Shown piece by piece: positions 50,740 to 58,920 of a stretch of 64,000 nucleotides of DNA. The notes below the pieces were generated by a model. The model made no database searches, had not been told where the DNA came from, and worked only from the letters and a program-made list of their open reading frames with translations. Source of the DNA: Streptomyces sp. NBC_00289 (GTDB taxonomy: Bacteria; Actinomycetota; Actinomycetes; Streptomycetales; Streptomycetaceae); contig NZ_CP108046.1 of the NCBI RefSeq assembly GCF_041435115.1, positions 9,362,001-9,426,000 of the forward strand. Direction: 5' to 3'. The translations under genes were made by a program, and so were the position numbers. How positions within the stretch are numbered: position 1 is the stretch's first letter; every line of letters starts with the position of its first letter.

Positions 50740-51672
50740 TCAGCTGCGTTCCCCCGGGCGGCGCTGGCCGATACGGTCCACGACCCTCAACTCCTGCAGG
50801 CTTCGCATCTCGTGATACCAGCCGACACTTCGAAACCCCTTGCCGACCGCGATGACGGTGCTGCCTTTCAGGCGTAGGCCCAGGTAGGCGTAGGTCTCCG
50901 AGTCGAAGATGAACGTGAAGGAGAGCTTCGGGTACGAGACCCCGATCCCGCGGCGGCCGAGAGCGTCCACCTCGTCGTCGAGCCTGATGCCGGGAATCTT
51001 GGCGACCGCCTCGAACGTGGCCGCTTCCAGACCGGGGGGCATGACCCGCGGAACCACGAACAACTGGATCGCGTTCATGAACGCTTCCATGTCTCCCCCC
51101 GGGGTGCCCCTGAACCACTTGAGGAGCGTGTCCGGGTCCGTAGGCCACTTGGCCAGCTTCGTGTACTCGGTCGGCGGCCACATCACCTCGTGCTTGCCCA
51201 GCGGCGGATCGTGGTGGACTTCTCCGTGTTCCTGGCGCCGGGAGGGCTTGGAGCCGTCCACCGAGAGCCAGCTCTCGTCCGTCCAGGTCTTGGTCCTGCC
51301 GTCCTTCACATACGTCCGGGTGACGTAGTTCTTGGTGTACACGTACTGGTCGTTGCGCGGGACCGGCGTCCGAGTGCCGTCGGCGCGGGACCTGTCCGCC
51401 GCCCTGTGCAGCAGCTGCGCCGCGCTCAGGGTGGTCATTCGCGGGGCAGCCGAGTCCTGGTCGCGTCGCGCGGCGACGACCACGCCGCCCGCGACCGCCG
51501 CCGCGGCCGCGCTGGCGACGGCGACCCTGAGCATCAGACGCCGGGAGAACGCGCCGTGGCCGCCCTCCGCAGCGATGGCGTTCCGCAGGCGGGCGTGGGC
51601 GGCGGAGCGGGCCTCGTCGGTGACCGGGGCCACCCCGTCCGCCAGCTCGCGCACCGCGGTGAGGTCATCCAC
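50740..51672 (-). CDS. CU044_5270-family membrane-anchored partner of an ECF sigma factor
   Basis: This 310-residue protein has a short cytoplasmic N-terminus (residues 1-45, containing the LRNAIAAEGG and RRLMLRVAV segments), one transmembrane helix (about 47-67, RVAVASAAAAAVAGGVVVAA) and a large extracellular domain (AAQLLHRAADRSRA, QYVYTKNYVTRTYVKDGRTKTWTDESWLS, FDSETYAYLGLRLKG). The GTG overlaps the sigma-factor stop by 8 bp. This gene pair is common in actinomycetes and suggests an anti-sigma-like or sensor role, but no zinc-binding anti-sigma motif is visible. Confidence 0.85.
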   Translation of the reverse strand: MDDLTAVRELADGVAPVTDEARSAAHARLRNAIAAEGGHGAFSRRLMLRVAVASAAAAAVAGGVVVAARRDQDSAAPRMTTLSAAQLLHRAADRSRADGTRTPVPRNDQYVYTKNYVTRTYVKDGRTKTWTDESWLSVDGSKPSRRQEHGEVHHDPPLGKHEVMWPPTEYTKLAKWPTDPDTLLKWFRGTPGGDMEAFMNAIQLFVVPRVMPPGLEAATFEAVAKIPGIRLDDEVDALGRRGIGVSYPKLSFTFIFDSETYAYLGLRLKGSTVIAVGKGFRSVGWYHEMRSLQELRVVDRIGQRRPGERS

Positions 51673-52309
51673 GATCGGTCTCCTCGGTCTCCTCGTGAAG
51701 GGCTGTGGGATCCGACCCGCCCAGAGCTTGGCGCAGGGCGGTCCGTGCGCGGTGCAGCCGTGAGCGCACGGTTCCCACCGGTACCTGGAGGGCCTCGGCG
51801 GTCTCGGCGTAGTCGAGGTCGCCCCAGGCGATCAGCAGCAGGACGTCCCGGTGCCGTGCGGGCAACGCCGCGAGAGCGCCGGTCAGTTCGCCGCGGGAAC
51901 TCTCGGCGCTGACCTTGGCGGCCACCCGTTCCGCGAGTGGCTCGGCTTCGGCCGGGCCGGCCGAAGCGACGCGGGACAGGGCCCTGAGGCGGCGGGCCTC
52001 CGCGCGCCGGTGCTGGCCGATGAGGTTGGTGACGATCCCGTACAGCCAGGGGCGGGCGTGCGGCCGCGACAGGTCGTAGCGGCGACGCTGCTGGAAGGCG
52101 ATCACGAAGGTCTCGGCCATCAGGTCGTCGGCCGTCTCGGTTCCGAGCCGTCGGGCCGCATACAGGTGGATGTCGTCGGAGTAGCGGTGGAAGAGCTCCG
52201 CGAACACGTCGGGCTCCTCCCAGGACCGTTCGATGACCGACGCGTCGGAGAGCGGGGCGTCGTACGCGCCGACGGCCGGGCCTGCTCCGATGCTCGGCAA
52301 GGCGGTCAC
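51665..52309 (-). CDS. ECF-family RNA polymerase sigma factor
   Basis: This sigma factor has 214 residues: sigma2 (about 40-110: FAELFHRYSDDIHLYAARRLGTETADDLMAETFVIAFQQRRRYD, RPWLYGIVTNLIGQHRRAEARRLRA) and sigma4 (about 140-200: LTGALAALPARHRDVLLLIAWGDLDYAETAEALQVPVGTVRSRLHRARTALRQAL). GTG at 52309 is chosen for AAAGG at 7 bp. The frame continues upstream to 52405. It is translationally coupled to the CU044_5270-family gene, its probable regulator. Confidence 0.92.
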   Translation of the reverse strand: MTALPSIGAGPAVGAYDAPLSDASVIERSWEEPDVFAELFHRYSDDIHLYAARRLGTETADDLMAETFVIAFQQRRRYDLSRPHARPWLYGIVTNLIGQHRRAEARRLRALSRVASAGPAEAEPLAERVAAKVSAESSRGELTGALAALPARHRDVLLLIAWGDLDYAETAEALQVPVGTVRSRLHRARTALRQALGGSDPTALHEETEETDRG

Positions 52310-52738
52310 TGAATGCCTTTCAGGTTCATGGAACTCCGTCGAGGTCGCGGGCATGGACGACTGCTGTTGGCCGATGCCCGTGTTCGAGTTCCATCCTCGG
52401 CCCATGGATGTGCTTTTCGGTCTACGAGCCCATGGCTGGAGGACCTGCGCACAGGCCGGCCCCGCACCGCTGGGCGTCCTTCGGCCCGCCCGGCCTCGGC
52501 CAACGAGCCGAGTCGGGCCGACTGTTCACGACCGCACCGCCGGTAGCAGACCAGGCCGCGGCCACACAATCCGTGTGATGCCGACTGGCGCGCATCGAGC
52601 TGTGGTGCCCGGCGCCATATGGGCCGCGCACACCTGACCTTAGGGTTCCGCCACGCCTGGTGTTGCCGGCGCATGGCGAGCGTCGCCGGTACCAGGGATC
52701 GCGGAACACCGTGCACGCATCCAGTCAAGGAGCCGCTC
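52310..52738. other. Intergenic region between ECF sigma gene and PHB-depolymerase-like gene
   Basis: 429 bp of divergent promoter space. The minus strand has GGAACTCGAACACGGG (near 52378-52393), a possible ECF-type -35 (GGAAC), but I see no matching CGTT-type -10 at the right distance. No gene, RNA or strong repeat is recognisable. Confidence 0.4.
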
Positions 52739-54217
52739 ATGCCGTATCCCTCACCCCCTGAACGTCCACGGAGCCGCTGGGGCCGCCTCGTGCCTCACCT
52801 CCTGGCCGTCGTCGCTCTCGTGCTCGGATCCGCTCTGGCCGGTCCCGCGCCCGCCGCGCACGCCGCTGTCACGCTCTCCCGCGTGACCGGCTTCGGCTCG
52901 AATCCAGGCGCGCTGAACATGTACGTGTACCGGCCGGCATCGTTGCCGGCGAACCCGCCCGTGGTCATCGCGCTGCACGGGTGCACGCAGAACGCCCAGG
53001 TCTACGCGGACAACTCCGGCCTGCCCCAGCTCGCCGACCGCGACAAGTTCCTGCTGGTGCTCGCGGAGACCACCACCTCGAACAACCTGAACAAGTGCTT
53101 CACCTGGTTCCAGGGCACCGACAACCAGCGCGGCCAGGGTGAGGCGCTCTCGATCCGGCAGATGGCCGGCCATGCCGTGTCCGCCTACGGCGTGGACTCT
53201 CGACGGGTCTACGTCACGGGGCTGTCCGCCGGCGGTGCCATGACCGCGGTCATGCTCGCGACCTATCCCGAGGTCTTCTCCGCCGGCGCGGTCGTCGCGG
53301 GCCTGCCCTACAACTGCACGAAGGACAACGGTCCCTACACGTGCATGAGCCCCGGGGTGGATCTCAGCCCGGGCGAGTGGGCCCAGCGGGCGCGCGACGC
53401 CTACCCGTCGTACACCGGGCCGTGGCCGCGCACCGCCATCTGGTACGGCGACCAGGACACGACGGTCGTGCCGCGCAACGCCACCGAACTGCGCGACCAG
53501 TGGACGGCATTGCACGGGTTGACCCAGACACCCACCCGCACCTCGAGCATCGGACCCGATGGGACCCGGCACGACGAGTACGTGGCCTCGGACGGCACGG
53601 TCGGCGTCGAGGTCAACCGGGTCCCCGGCATCAACCATGGCACCCCCGTCGATCCAGGTACCGGCACCGAACAGTGCGGCAGCACAGGCGCCCCCTACTT
53701 CCTGGACTCCATCTGTTCCAGCCACTGGATCGCCAGGTTCTTCGGCCTGGACGACTCCGGTCCCGGGACCGGTTCGCTGCCCGCGCCCACCGGACTGACG
53801 GCGACCGGCGTCACGGACACCGGCGTCAGCCTGAAATGGAACGCGGTGGATGGTGCCGCGGACTATGTCGTCCAGCGTGACGGCAACCCTGTCGCCACAC
53901 CGAGTGGCACCTCGTACACCGACACCGGCCTGTCGGCGGGAACCTCGCACACGTACGCGGTCGCCGCCCGCGACGCCGGTGGCACGACAGGATCCCGCTC
54001 GGGGACGATCACGGTCACCACCACCGGCAGCGCGGCCGCCTGCCACACGGGCAGCAACTACACCCATGTGCAGGCGGGACGGGCCACCACCACCGGTGGT
54101 TACACCTACGCCCAGGGCTCGAACCAGAACATGGGTCTGTACAACACGTTCGTCACCCACACCCTGAAGGAGTCACCCACCGGCTACTACAGCATCGCCG
54201 ACGGCGGTTGCCCCTGA
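52739..54217 (+). CDS. Secreted PHB-depolymerase-family esterase with fibronectin III domain
   Basis: This extracellular enzyme has 492 residues. A Sec signal peptide (residues 1 to about 42) is followed by the catalytic domain (about 45-340). That domain has an oxyanion-hole motif (VVIALHGCTQNAQVYADNSGL), a lipase-box Ser (VTGLSAGGAMTAVMLATYPEVF, about residue 160), Asp (WYGDQDTTVVP) and His (VPGINHGTPVDPG). A fibronectin III module (about 345-430, PTGLTATGVTDTGVSLKWNAVDGAADYVVQRDG) and a short C-terminal substrate-binding-like domain (CHTGSNYTHVQAGRATTTGG) follow. This is the architecture of extracellular polyhydroxyalkanoate depolymerases. The ATG has AAGGAG upstream. Confidence 0.92.
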   Translation: MPYPSPPERPRSRWGRLVPHLLAVVALVLGSALAGPAPAAHAAVTLSRVTGFGSNPGALNMYVYRPASLPANPPVVIALHGCTQNAQVYADNSGLPQLADRDKFLLVLAETTTSNNLNKCFTWFQGTDNQRGQGEALSIRQMAGHAVSAYGVDSRRVYVTGLSAGGAMTAVMLATYPEVFSAGAVVAGLPYNCTKDNGPYTCMSPGVDLSPGEWAQRARDAYPSYTGPWPRTAIWYGDQDTTVVPRNATELRDQWTALHGLTQTPTRTSSIGPDGTRHDEYVASDGTVGVEVNRVPGINHGTPVDPGTGTEQCGSTGAPYFLDSICSSHWIARFFGLDDSGPGTGSLPAPTGLTATGVTDTGVSLKWNAVDGAADYVVQRDGNPVATPSGTSYTDTGLSAGTSHTYAVAARDAGGTTGSRSGTITVTTTGSAAACHTGSNYTHVQAGRATTTGGYTYAQGSNQNMGLYNTFVTHTLKESPTGYYSIADGGCP

Positions 54218-54256
54218 TCGCACGTGTGCAGGCGTCTCAGCTCGATGAGGTGAAAC

Positions 54257-54307
54257 GGCCCGCCATGGTGTCCGGCGCCTCTCTGCGGGCCGTAGTCATG
54301 GCGGGCC
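54257..54307. terminator. Long-loop inverted repeat between the two secreted hydrolase genes
   Basis: GGCCCGCCATG (54257-54267) pairs with CATGGCGGGCC (54297-54307), an 11-bp perfect stem with a 29-nt loop. It may terminate the depolymerase transcript, although the loop is large for that. Confidence 0.4.
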
Positions 54308-54376
54308 CGCACATGTCCGTACGGTGCGTGAGCTCCTAGCCTCCGGCCTGTCCACCAGTCGACTCGGAGGTATCGG

Positions 54377-55813
54377 ATGCTTGCCCACCACGCGGCCACC
54401 GCCTCACCCCGCAGACGGCCCGGACGGCGTGCCGTCCTCGGAGCGCTGTCGCTCACCGCCGTCTGTTCACTCGTCTCCGCCGCGGTACCGGCCGCCGGCG
54501 CGGAGGGCGCACCGGGCGGTCACTGCGCCGGCCGCACCCGAGTGCACGTACCGGGCGCGGCCCACCAGCATGCCGACTGCCTCGACGAGCTGACCACAGC
54601 GGGGACGGTCGCCTCCGGCCACACCGATCCGGCCGACTTCGCGGGTCTGACGCCCAAGGACCTGCCCACGCCGAGCGGCGTTCCCGGCATCCAGATCGAC
54701 GGCTACTTCCCCGACTCGTCCACCACCAACACCAACCATGGCTGGAACCACGACGCGCAGTTCGTCGTCCGGCTGCCCGACCACTGGAACGGCGGACTGG
54801 TCGTCTCCGGAACACCGGGCAACCGCGAGCAGTACGCCAACGACCGGGCGATCTCCGACTGGGTGCTCGCGCGCGGCTACGCCTTCGCCGCCACCGACAA
54901 GGGCAACACCGGCCTCGCCTTCCACCGCGACGGCCACAGGCCCGGCGACGCTATCGCCGAGTGGAACACGCGCCTCACGCAGCTCACCCGGGCCGCCCGC
55001 GCCGCCGTCACGGCCCGCTATCACCAGCCCCCTGCCCGCACCATCGCCACAGGCATGTCCAACGGCGGCTACCTGGTGCGCTGGCAGCTGGAGAACCACC
55101 CCGAGCTGTACGACGGCGGAGTCGACTGGGAAGGCACCCTCTGGCGCTCCGACGGCCCCAACCTGCTCACCTTCCTGCCGCCCGCGCTGCGCGCCTACCC
55201 CGCCTACGCGGCCGGCGGCCCCGGTGCCGAAGACGCCCTGAAGGCCATGCACCGGGCCGGCTACCCGGCGGGCTCCGAGTTCCTGTGGCCGTACCACCAC
55301 CAGGTCTACTGGGACCTGACCCAGCGCATCTACCGCGAGGAAGTGGATCCCGGTTTCGACGGGGCGACCGAGGCGGGCACCGCGTTCTGCGCCTCGGGCA
55401 CGCCGGGCTGTGACGCCGACTACGACTACGCCACCCGGCCGGCCGCCGTGCACCGTGCCGTCGACCGCATCGCCTTGACGGGACGCATCGGCAAGCCCCT
55501 GATCACCGTGCAGGGCACGCTCGACGTGCTGCTGCCCATCAGCCAGGACTCCGACGTCTACGCCCGCATGGTGCACGAGGCCGGGCGGGGCGCGCTGTTG
55601 CGCTACTACCGCATCGAGGACGGCACGCACACGGACTCACTCGTCGACACCTTTCCCGACCGGCTCCGCCCCATGGTCCCCTGTCACCGCTCAGCCTTCA
55701 CGGCGCTGGAACGCTGGCTGACCGGGAACGGCCGTCCCCCCGCCGACCACACCGTCCGGCGCCCGGCCGGAGCGGACCGGGCGACACTGCTCACCGACTG
55801 CCGGCTGGACTAG
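54377..55813 (+). CDS. Secreted alpha/beta hydrolase (tannase/feruloyl-esterase or hydroxybutyrate-oligomer-hydrolase-like)
   Basis: This secreted enzyme has 478 residues. An Arg-rich signal region (ASPRRRPGRRAVLGALSLTAVCSLVSAAVPAAGA, possibly Tat) precedes a catalytic domain with VVRLPDHWNGGLVVSGTPGNR, AFAATDKGNTGLAF, nucleophile elbow ATGMSNGGYLVRWQL, Asp in VQGTLDVLLPISQDSD and His in YRIEDGTHTDSLVD. Cys pairs suggest disulfides. The exact substrate cannot be read. Its position after a PHB-depolymerase-like gene makes an oligomer hydrolase attractive but unproven. The ATG has GGAGG upstream. Its stop shares a CTAG with the stop of the convergent STM4011-type gene. Confidence 0.82.
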   Translation: MLAHHAATASPRRRPGRRAVLGALSLTAVCSLVSAAVPAAGAEGAPGGHCAGRTRVHVPGAAHQHADCLDELTTAGTVASGHTDPADFAGLTPKDLPTPSGVPGIQIDGYFPDSSTTNTNHGWNHDAQFVVRLPDHWNGGLVVSGTPGNREQYANDRAISDWVLARGYAFAATDKGNTGLAFHRDGHRPGDAIAEWNTRLTQLTRAARAAVTARYHQPPARTIATGMSNGGYLVRWQLENHPELYDGGVDWEGTLWRSDGPNLLTFLPPALRAYPAYAAGGPGAEDALKAMHRAGYPAGSEFLWPYHHQVYWDLTQRIYREEVDPGFDGATEAGTAFCASGTPGCDADYDYATRPAAVHRAVDRIALTGRIGKPLITVQGTLDVLLPISQDSDVYARMVHEAGRGALLRYYRIEDGTHTDSLVDTFPDRLRPMVPCHRSAFTALERWLTGNGRPPADHTVRRPAGADRATLLTDCRLD

Positions 55814-56745
55814 TCACTCGTCAGCCAGTCCGTGCCGGACCTTGCCCGGCCGACGGCGTCCCGCTCCGCCTGCATCCGGGTCGGCTGCGGCGCGCGTTCG
55901 GGCAGCGTGGCCGGGACGCGTTCCAGGACCCCGCCGGCGAAGACGTCGTAGAGCGGGAGGGTTTCGAGGTGGACGTAGCCGATGTGGCAGTCGCATACGG
56001 CCAGGGGGCACGGGCGGGGGCGCAGGGCGGCCCGGTAGGAACCGTCGTAGAGGTTGCCCAGTTCGGTGCGGACGAAGTGGCAGCGGCGGACGGTGCCGTC
56101 ACCGTCGACCGAGATCACGGATTCGCCGGTGCGGCAGGGAAGTCCGGCGCTGGTGTGCGGGTGGCGGCTGAAGGCGAAGAGGGGGTCGAGCGCGGTCCAC
56201 TGGACGGCTTCGGCGTCCTGGTACGTGTGCCCCTCGGCGGCGTTGATCCACAGGTAGACGTGGCCGGGCAGATCGGCCCGCAGGCGGCGGGCCGCCTCCA
56301 GGTGTTCGGGCAGGCCGACGACACCGACGCTGAAGCGGACACCGCGGTCGGCCAGGTCACGGCACTTGGTGAGGAAGCGGTCGTAGGGGGTCTGGCCCGG
56401 GTGGTAGGTGCACCACAGGGCGAGGGTGTCGGTGTCGGCCTCGGCGAGCCAGTCGGTGCGGCAGCTGAGGTTGGTCTGGATGGCCACCCGGCTGATGTGG
56501 GGGAGGCGGGAGAGTTCCGCGAGGGTGCGCCGGTACCAGGAGCGGACCAGGCCCTCGCCCCACGGCGTGAAGAGGAGGGAGAGCCGGTCGTCGGTCTGGG
56601 TGGTGGCCCACTGGGCGAAGCGTTCCAGGGCGGCGCGGTCGGCGCGGAGTCGGTCGGTCGAGTCGCGCCGCTTGGCGAACGGGCAGTAGGGGCAGTCGTA
56701 GTCGCAGGAGGCGAGCGGGCCCCGGTAGAGGACGGTCAGGTCCAT
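55810..56745 (-). CDS. STM4011-family radical SAM protein
   Basis: This 311-residue radical SAM enzyme has the 4Fe-4S motif CDYDCPYC (Cys14, Cys18, Cys21) close to the N-terminus, followed by SLLFTPWGEGLVRSWY and a TIM-barrel core (ISRVAIQTNLSCR, FSVGVVGLPEHLEAARRL, HVYLWINAAEGHTY). A C-terminal Cys set (LPCRTGESVISVDGDGTVRRCHF, then CPLAVCDC) has the spacing of a twitch/SPASM-like auxiliary cluster. It is the last gene of the five-gene operon, 10 bp after the STM4012-type gene. Substrate and product are unknown. The name follows the conserved Salmonella gene order STM4011-STM4015. Confidence 0.9.
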   Translation of the reverse strand: MDLTVLYRGPLASCDYDCPYCPFAKRRDSTDRLRADRAALERFAQWATTQTDDRLSLLFTPWGEGLVRSWYRRTLAELSRLPHISRVAIQTNLSCRTDWLAEADTDTLALWCTYHPGQTPYDRFLTKCRDLADRGVRFSVGVVGLPEHLEAARRLRADLPGHVYLWINAAEGHTYQDAEAVQWTALDPLFAFSRHPHTSAGLPCRTGESVISVDGDGTVRRCHFVRTELGNLYDGSYRAALRPRPCPLAVCDCHIGYVHLETLPLYDVFAGGVLERVPATLPERAPQPTRMQAERDAVGRARSGTDWLTSD

Positions 56746-56755
56746 GGTGGGCCGG

Positions 56756-58093
56756 TCACTTCCTCTCGTAGGCGGCCATGGCGGCCCGTACGGCCGGTGA
56801 GAACAGTTCCGGACCGATGGCGTCGGAGTGGGCGAGGCCCTCCGGGGTGAGCCGCAGGGTCGCGGCATCGGTGTCGCTGAGCCAGCCGCGGTCGGCGAGG
56901 CGGTCGAGCTCGGTGCCGAAGTCGTCGGCGGGGGCGCTGTCGAAGCGGGCGCGGTAGTCGTCGACGTCGAGACCCCGGGCCTGGAGGAGCGACTGCAGGA
57001 GGTGGCGGCGGCGTGCCTCCTCGGCGTCCATGGGGTGGCCGACCTCGGCGTGGGTGAAGTCGGACGTGGTGACGTAGTCGTCGATGATGCCGCGGATCTC
57101 GTGCATGCCGACGGCGTAGTCGAACGAGTAGTGCAGGCCGGCGGTATAGGAACGGGCGCCGCAGCCCAGGCCGATCATGCCGTCGGTCTGGCAGGCGTAG
57201 TCGTCGGCGCCCTGCGCCGGGGCGTCGGCGCGGCGGAACATGCGCATGGACTGCTGGGTGTAGCCGTGCGCGAGGAGGTGGTCGCGGCCCGCGCGGTACA
57301 GGCGCAGTCGTTGTTCGTCCCAGGCCGGGTCGGGTCCGGCGTCGGCGCTGCGGCGGTCGAGTCCGGTCAGGGGGCGGACGTAGAGGGGGTAGAGGTAGAG
57401 CTCCTCGGGCTGCCAGGCCAGGGCCGCGTCCAGGGAGTGCCGCCAGGTCTGTTCCGTCTGGCCGTCGATGCCGTAGATGAGGTCGATGTTGAGGACCGGG
57501 ATGCGGGCGTCGCGGATGCGGGCGAGTGCCGCCTCCACGTCGGCGCGGCGTTGCGGGCGTACGGCGGCCCGGGCCTCGGAGTCGACGAAGCTCTGGATGC
57601 CCAGGCTCAGCCGGGTGGTCCCGCGTTCTGCCAGCACGGTGAGGCGGTCGGCGGTGGCCGTGGCGGGCGAGGCCTCCACCGACAGCGGGACGGCGCGCAG
57701 GTCGGCGCCCATGCGGTGCTCGGCGATGTCGCACAGTCGGTCGAGTTCGGCCGCGGTGAGGAAGGTGGGCGTCCCGCCGCCGAAGGCCGCGGTGGCGAAG
57801 CGGACCTCGTCCTCGTGACCCAGCGCGTCGCGTACGGCGCCGGCCTGCCGTTCCAGGGCGTCCAGGTAGGCGCCGGTCAGGCCGTCGGGGGCGCCGATAC
57901 GGGTGAAGAGGTTGCAGAAGCCGCAGCGGACCTCGCAGAACGGTATGTGCAGGTAGAGGGAGAGGGCGTGCTTGGGTTCGGCCGCCCAGAGTGAGGCGAG
58001 CGCGGGGCGGTCGGGCAGCTTGCGGTAGGCGGTCTTGTGCGGGTAGGCGTAGACGTAGTGCTGGTAGGGGCTGGTCAGCTGGGCGGTGGTCAT
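56756..58093 (-). CDS. STM4012-family radical SAM protein (HemN-like)
   Basis: This 445-residue radical SAM protein has the HemN/HemW-type start YLHIPFCEVRCGFCNLF (Cys53, Cys57, Cys60), FGGGTPTFLTAAELDRL, SVEASPATATADRL, RLSLGIQSFVDSEARAAVRPQ and IDLIYGIDGQTEQTW. The HemN C-terminal helical domain follows (DDYACQTDGMIGLGCGARSY, ARRRHLLQSLLQARGLDVDDYRARF). HemN-type enzymes include haem chaperones, coproporphyrinogen dehydrogenases and methyltransferases, and this family is uncharacterised. The ATG overlaps the STM4013-type stop (ATGA), so production is coupled. Confidence 0.92.
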   Translation of the reverse strand: MTTAQLTSPYQHYVYAYPHKTAYRKLPDRPALASLWAAEPKHALSLYLHIPFCEVRCGFCNLFTRIGAPDGLTGAYLDALERQAGAVRDALGHEDEVRFATAAFGGGTPTFLTAAELDRLCDIAEHRMGADLRAVPLSVEASPATATADRLTVLAERGTTRLSLGIQSFVDSEARAAVRPQRRADVEAALARIRDARIPVLNIDLIYGIDGQTEQTWRHSLDAALAWQPEELYLYPLYVRPLTGLDRRSADAGPDPAWDEQRLRLYRAGRDHLLAHGYTQQSMRMFRRADAPAQGADDYACQTDGMIGLGCGARSYTAGLHYSFDYAVGMHEIRGIIDDYVTTSDFTHAEVGHPMDAEEARRRHLLQSLLQARGLDVDDYRARFDSAPADDFGTELDRLADRGWLSDTDAATLRLTPEGLAHSDAIGPELFSPAVRAAMAAYERK

Positions 58094-58920
58094 ACGGCGG
58101 CCTCGGCGGGGTCGAGGAAGAAGTGGGCGTACGGCACGGTCCACACGGACTCGTGGCCCAGGCGGTGGCCGGTGTAGCCGTCGTCGCCGTAGGCGGTGCC
58201 GTGGTCGGAGCAGACGAGGGCGAGGCAGCGGCGCCGGCTGGCGGCGGCGGCGAAGAGCCGGCCGATGTGGCGGTCGACGTACTCCAGCGCGGCGGCGTGC
58301 GTCTGTCGGGTGTCGCCCGCCTCGCGGGTCGCCCCGGGCAGGTGGAACCAGTTGGGCTGGTGCAGGGCGGAGACGTTCACGAACAGGAACAGCCGCTGCT
58401 CGGTGGGAAGTCGGTCGATGACCTGTTCGGCGCGGGCGATCTGGTTCTCGAAGGAGTGGGGTGAGGTGACACCGAACTCCGGTTCCCAGTGGGATTCCTG
58501 GAACAGGCCGGGCAGCACCGAGCCGAGCGGGCCCTGCTTGTTGAAGAAGCCCACGCCTCCGACGCACACGGTGTGGTAGCCGGCCTCGGCCAGGCCGGAG
58601 ACGAGGTCGGGGGTGTCGTAGACGAAGGTGCCGTCGGCGGTGGTCTCGCTGCCCGCGAAGCTTGCCGCGAACAGTCGCGGATGGGGTCCCGGGGCGGCCG
58701 GGGTCGGCAGGAAACCCGCGAAGATCGCCTGATGGGAGGCGTAGGTGAAGCTGCCCGGCGCGTGGCGCCGCTCCCAGCGGCCGCCGGGGAGGTGGCGGGC
58801 CAGGTTGGGTGTCCGGCCCGCCGCGGCCAGCTCGACGGCCACGTCGTGGCGCAGGGTGTCGAGGGTGACGAGGAGGATGTCGTGGCTGCCGACGATCTCG
58901 TTCATGTCGGGCTCAGGCAT
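58090..58920 (-). CDS. STM4013/SEN3800-family hydrolase (alkaline-phosphatase superfamily)
   Basis: This is a 276-residue metal-dependent hydrolase. The nucleophile region is ILLVTLDTLRHDVA (Asp21, Thr22). FTYASHQAIFAGFLPT, NVSALHQPNWFHLPG and the metal-binding SDHGTAYGDDGYTGHRLGHE (from residue 238) complete the alkaline-phosphatase/sulfatase-type active site. Likely chemistry is hydrolysis or transfer of a phosphate or phosphonate ester; the substrate is unknown. The start is the ATG at 58920, overlapping the STM4014-type stop by 8 bp. ATG at 58905 is an alternative. Confidence 0.9.
   Translation of the reverse strand: MPEPDMNEIVGSHDILLVTLDTLRHDVAVELAAAGRTPNLARHLPGGRWERRHAPGSFTYASHQAIFAGFLPTPAAPGPHPRLFAASFAGSETTADGTFVYDTPDLVSGLAEAGYHTVCVGGVGFFNKQGPLGSVLPGLFQESHWEPEFGVTSPHSFENQIARAEQVIDRLPTEQRLFLFVNVSALHQPNWFHLPGATREAGDTRQTHAAALEYVDRHIGRLFAAAASRRRCLALVCSDHGTAYGDDGYTGHRLGHESVWTVPYAHFFLDPAEAAV

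Noticed and set aside
52370..52415. A tRNA-like segment (TTCGAGTTCC with a CGGCCCA-like end)
   Set aside because: The putative T-arm does not pair and no anticodon or acceptor stem can be formed.
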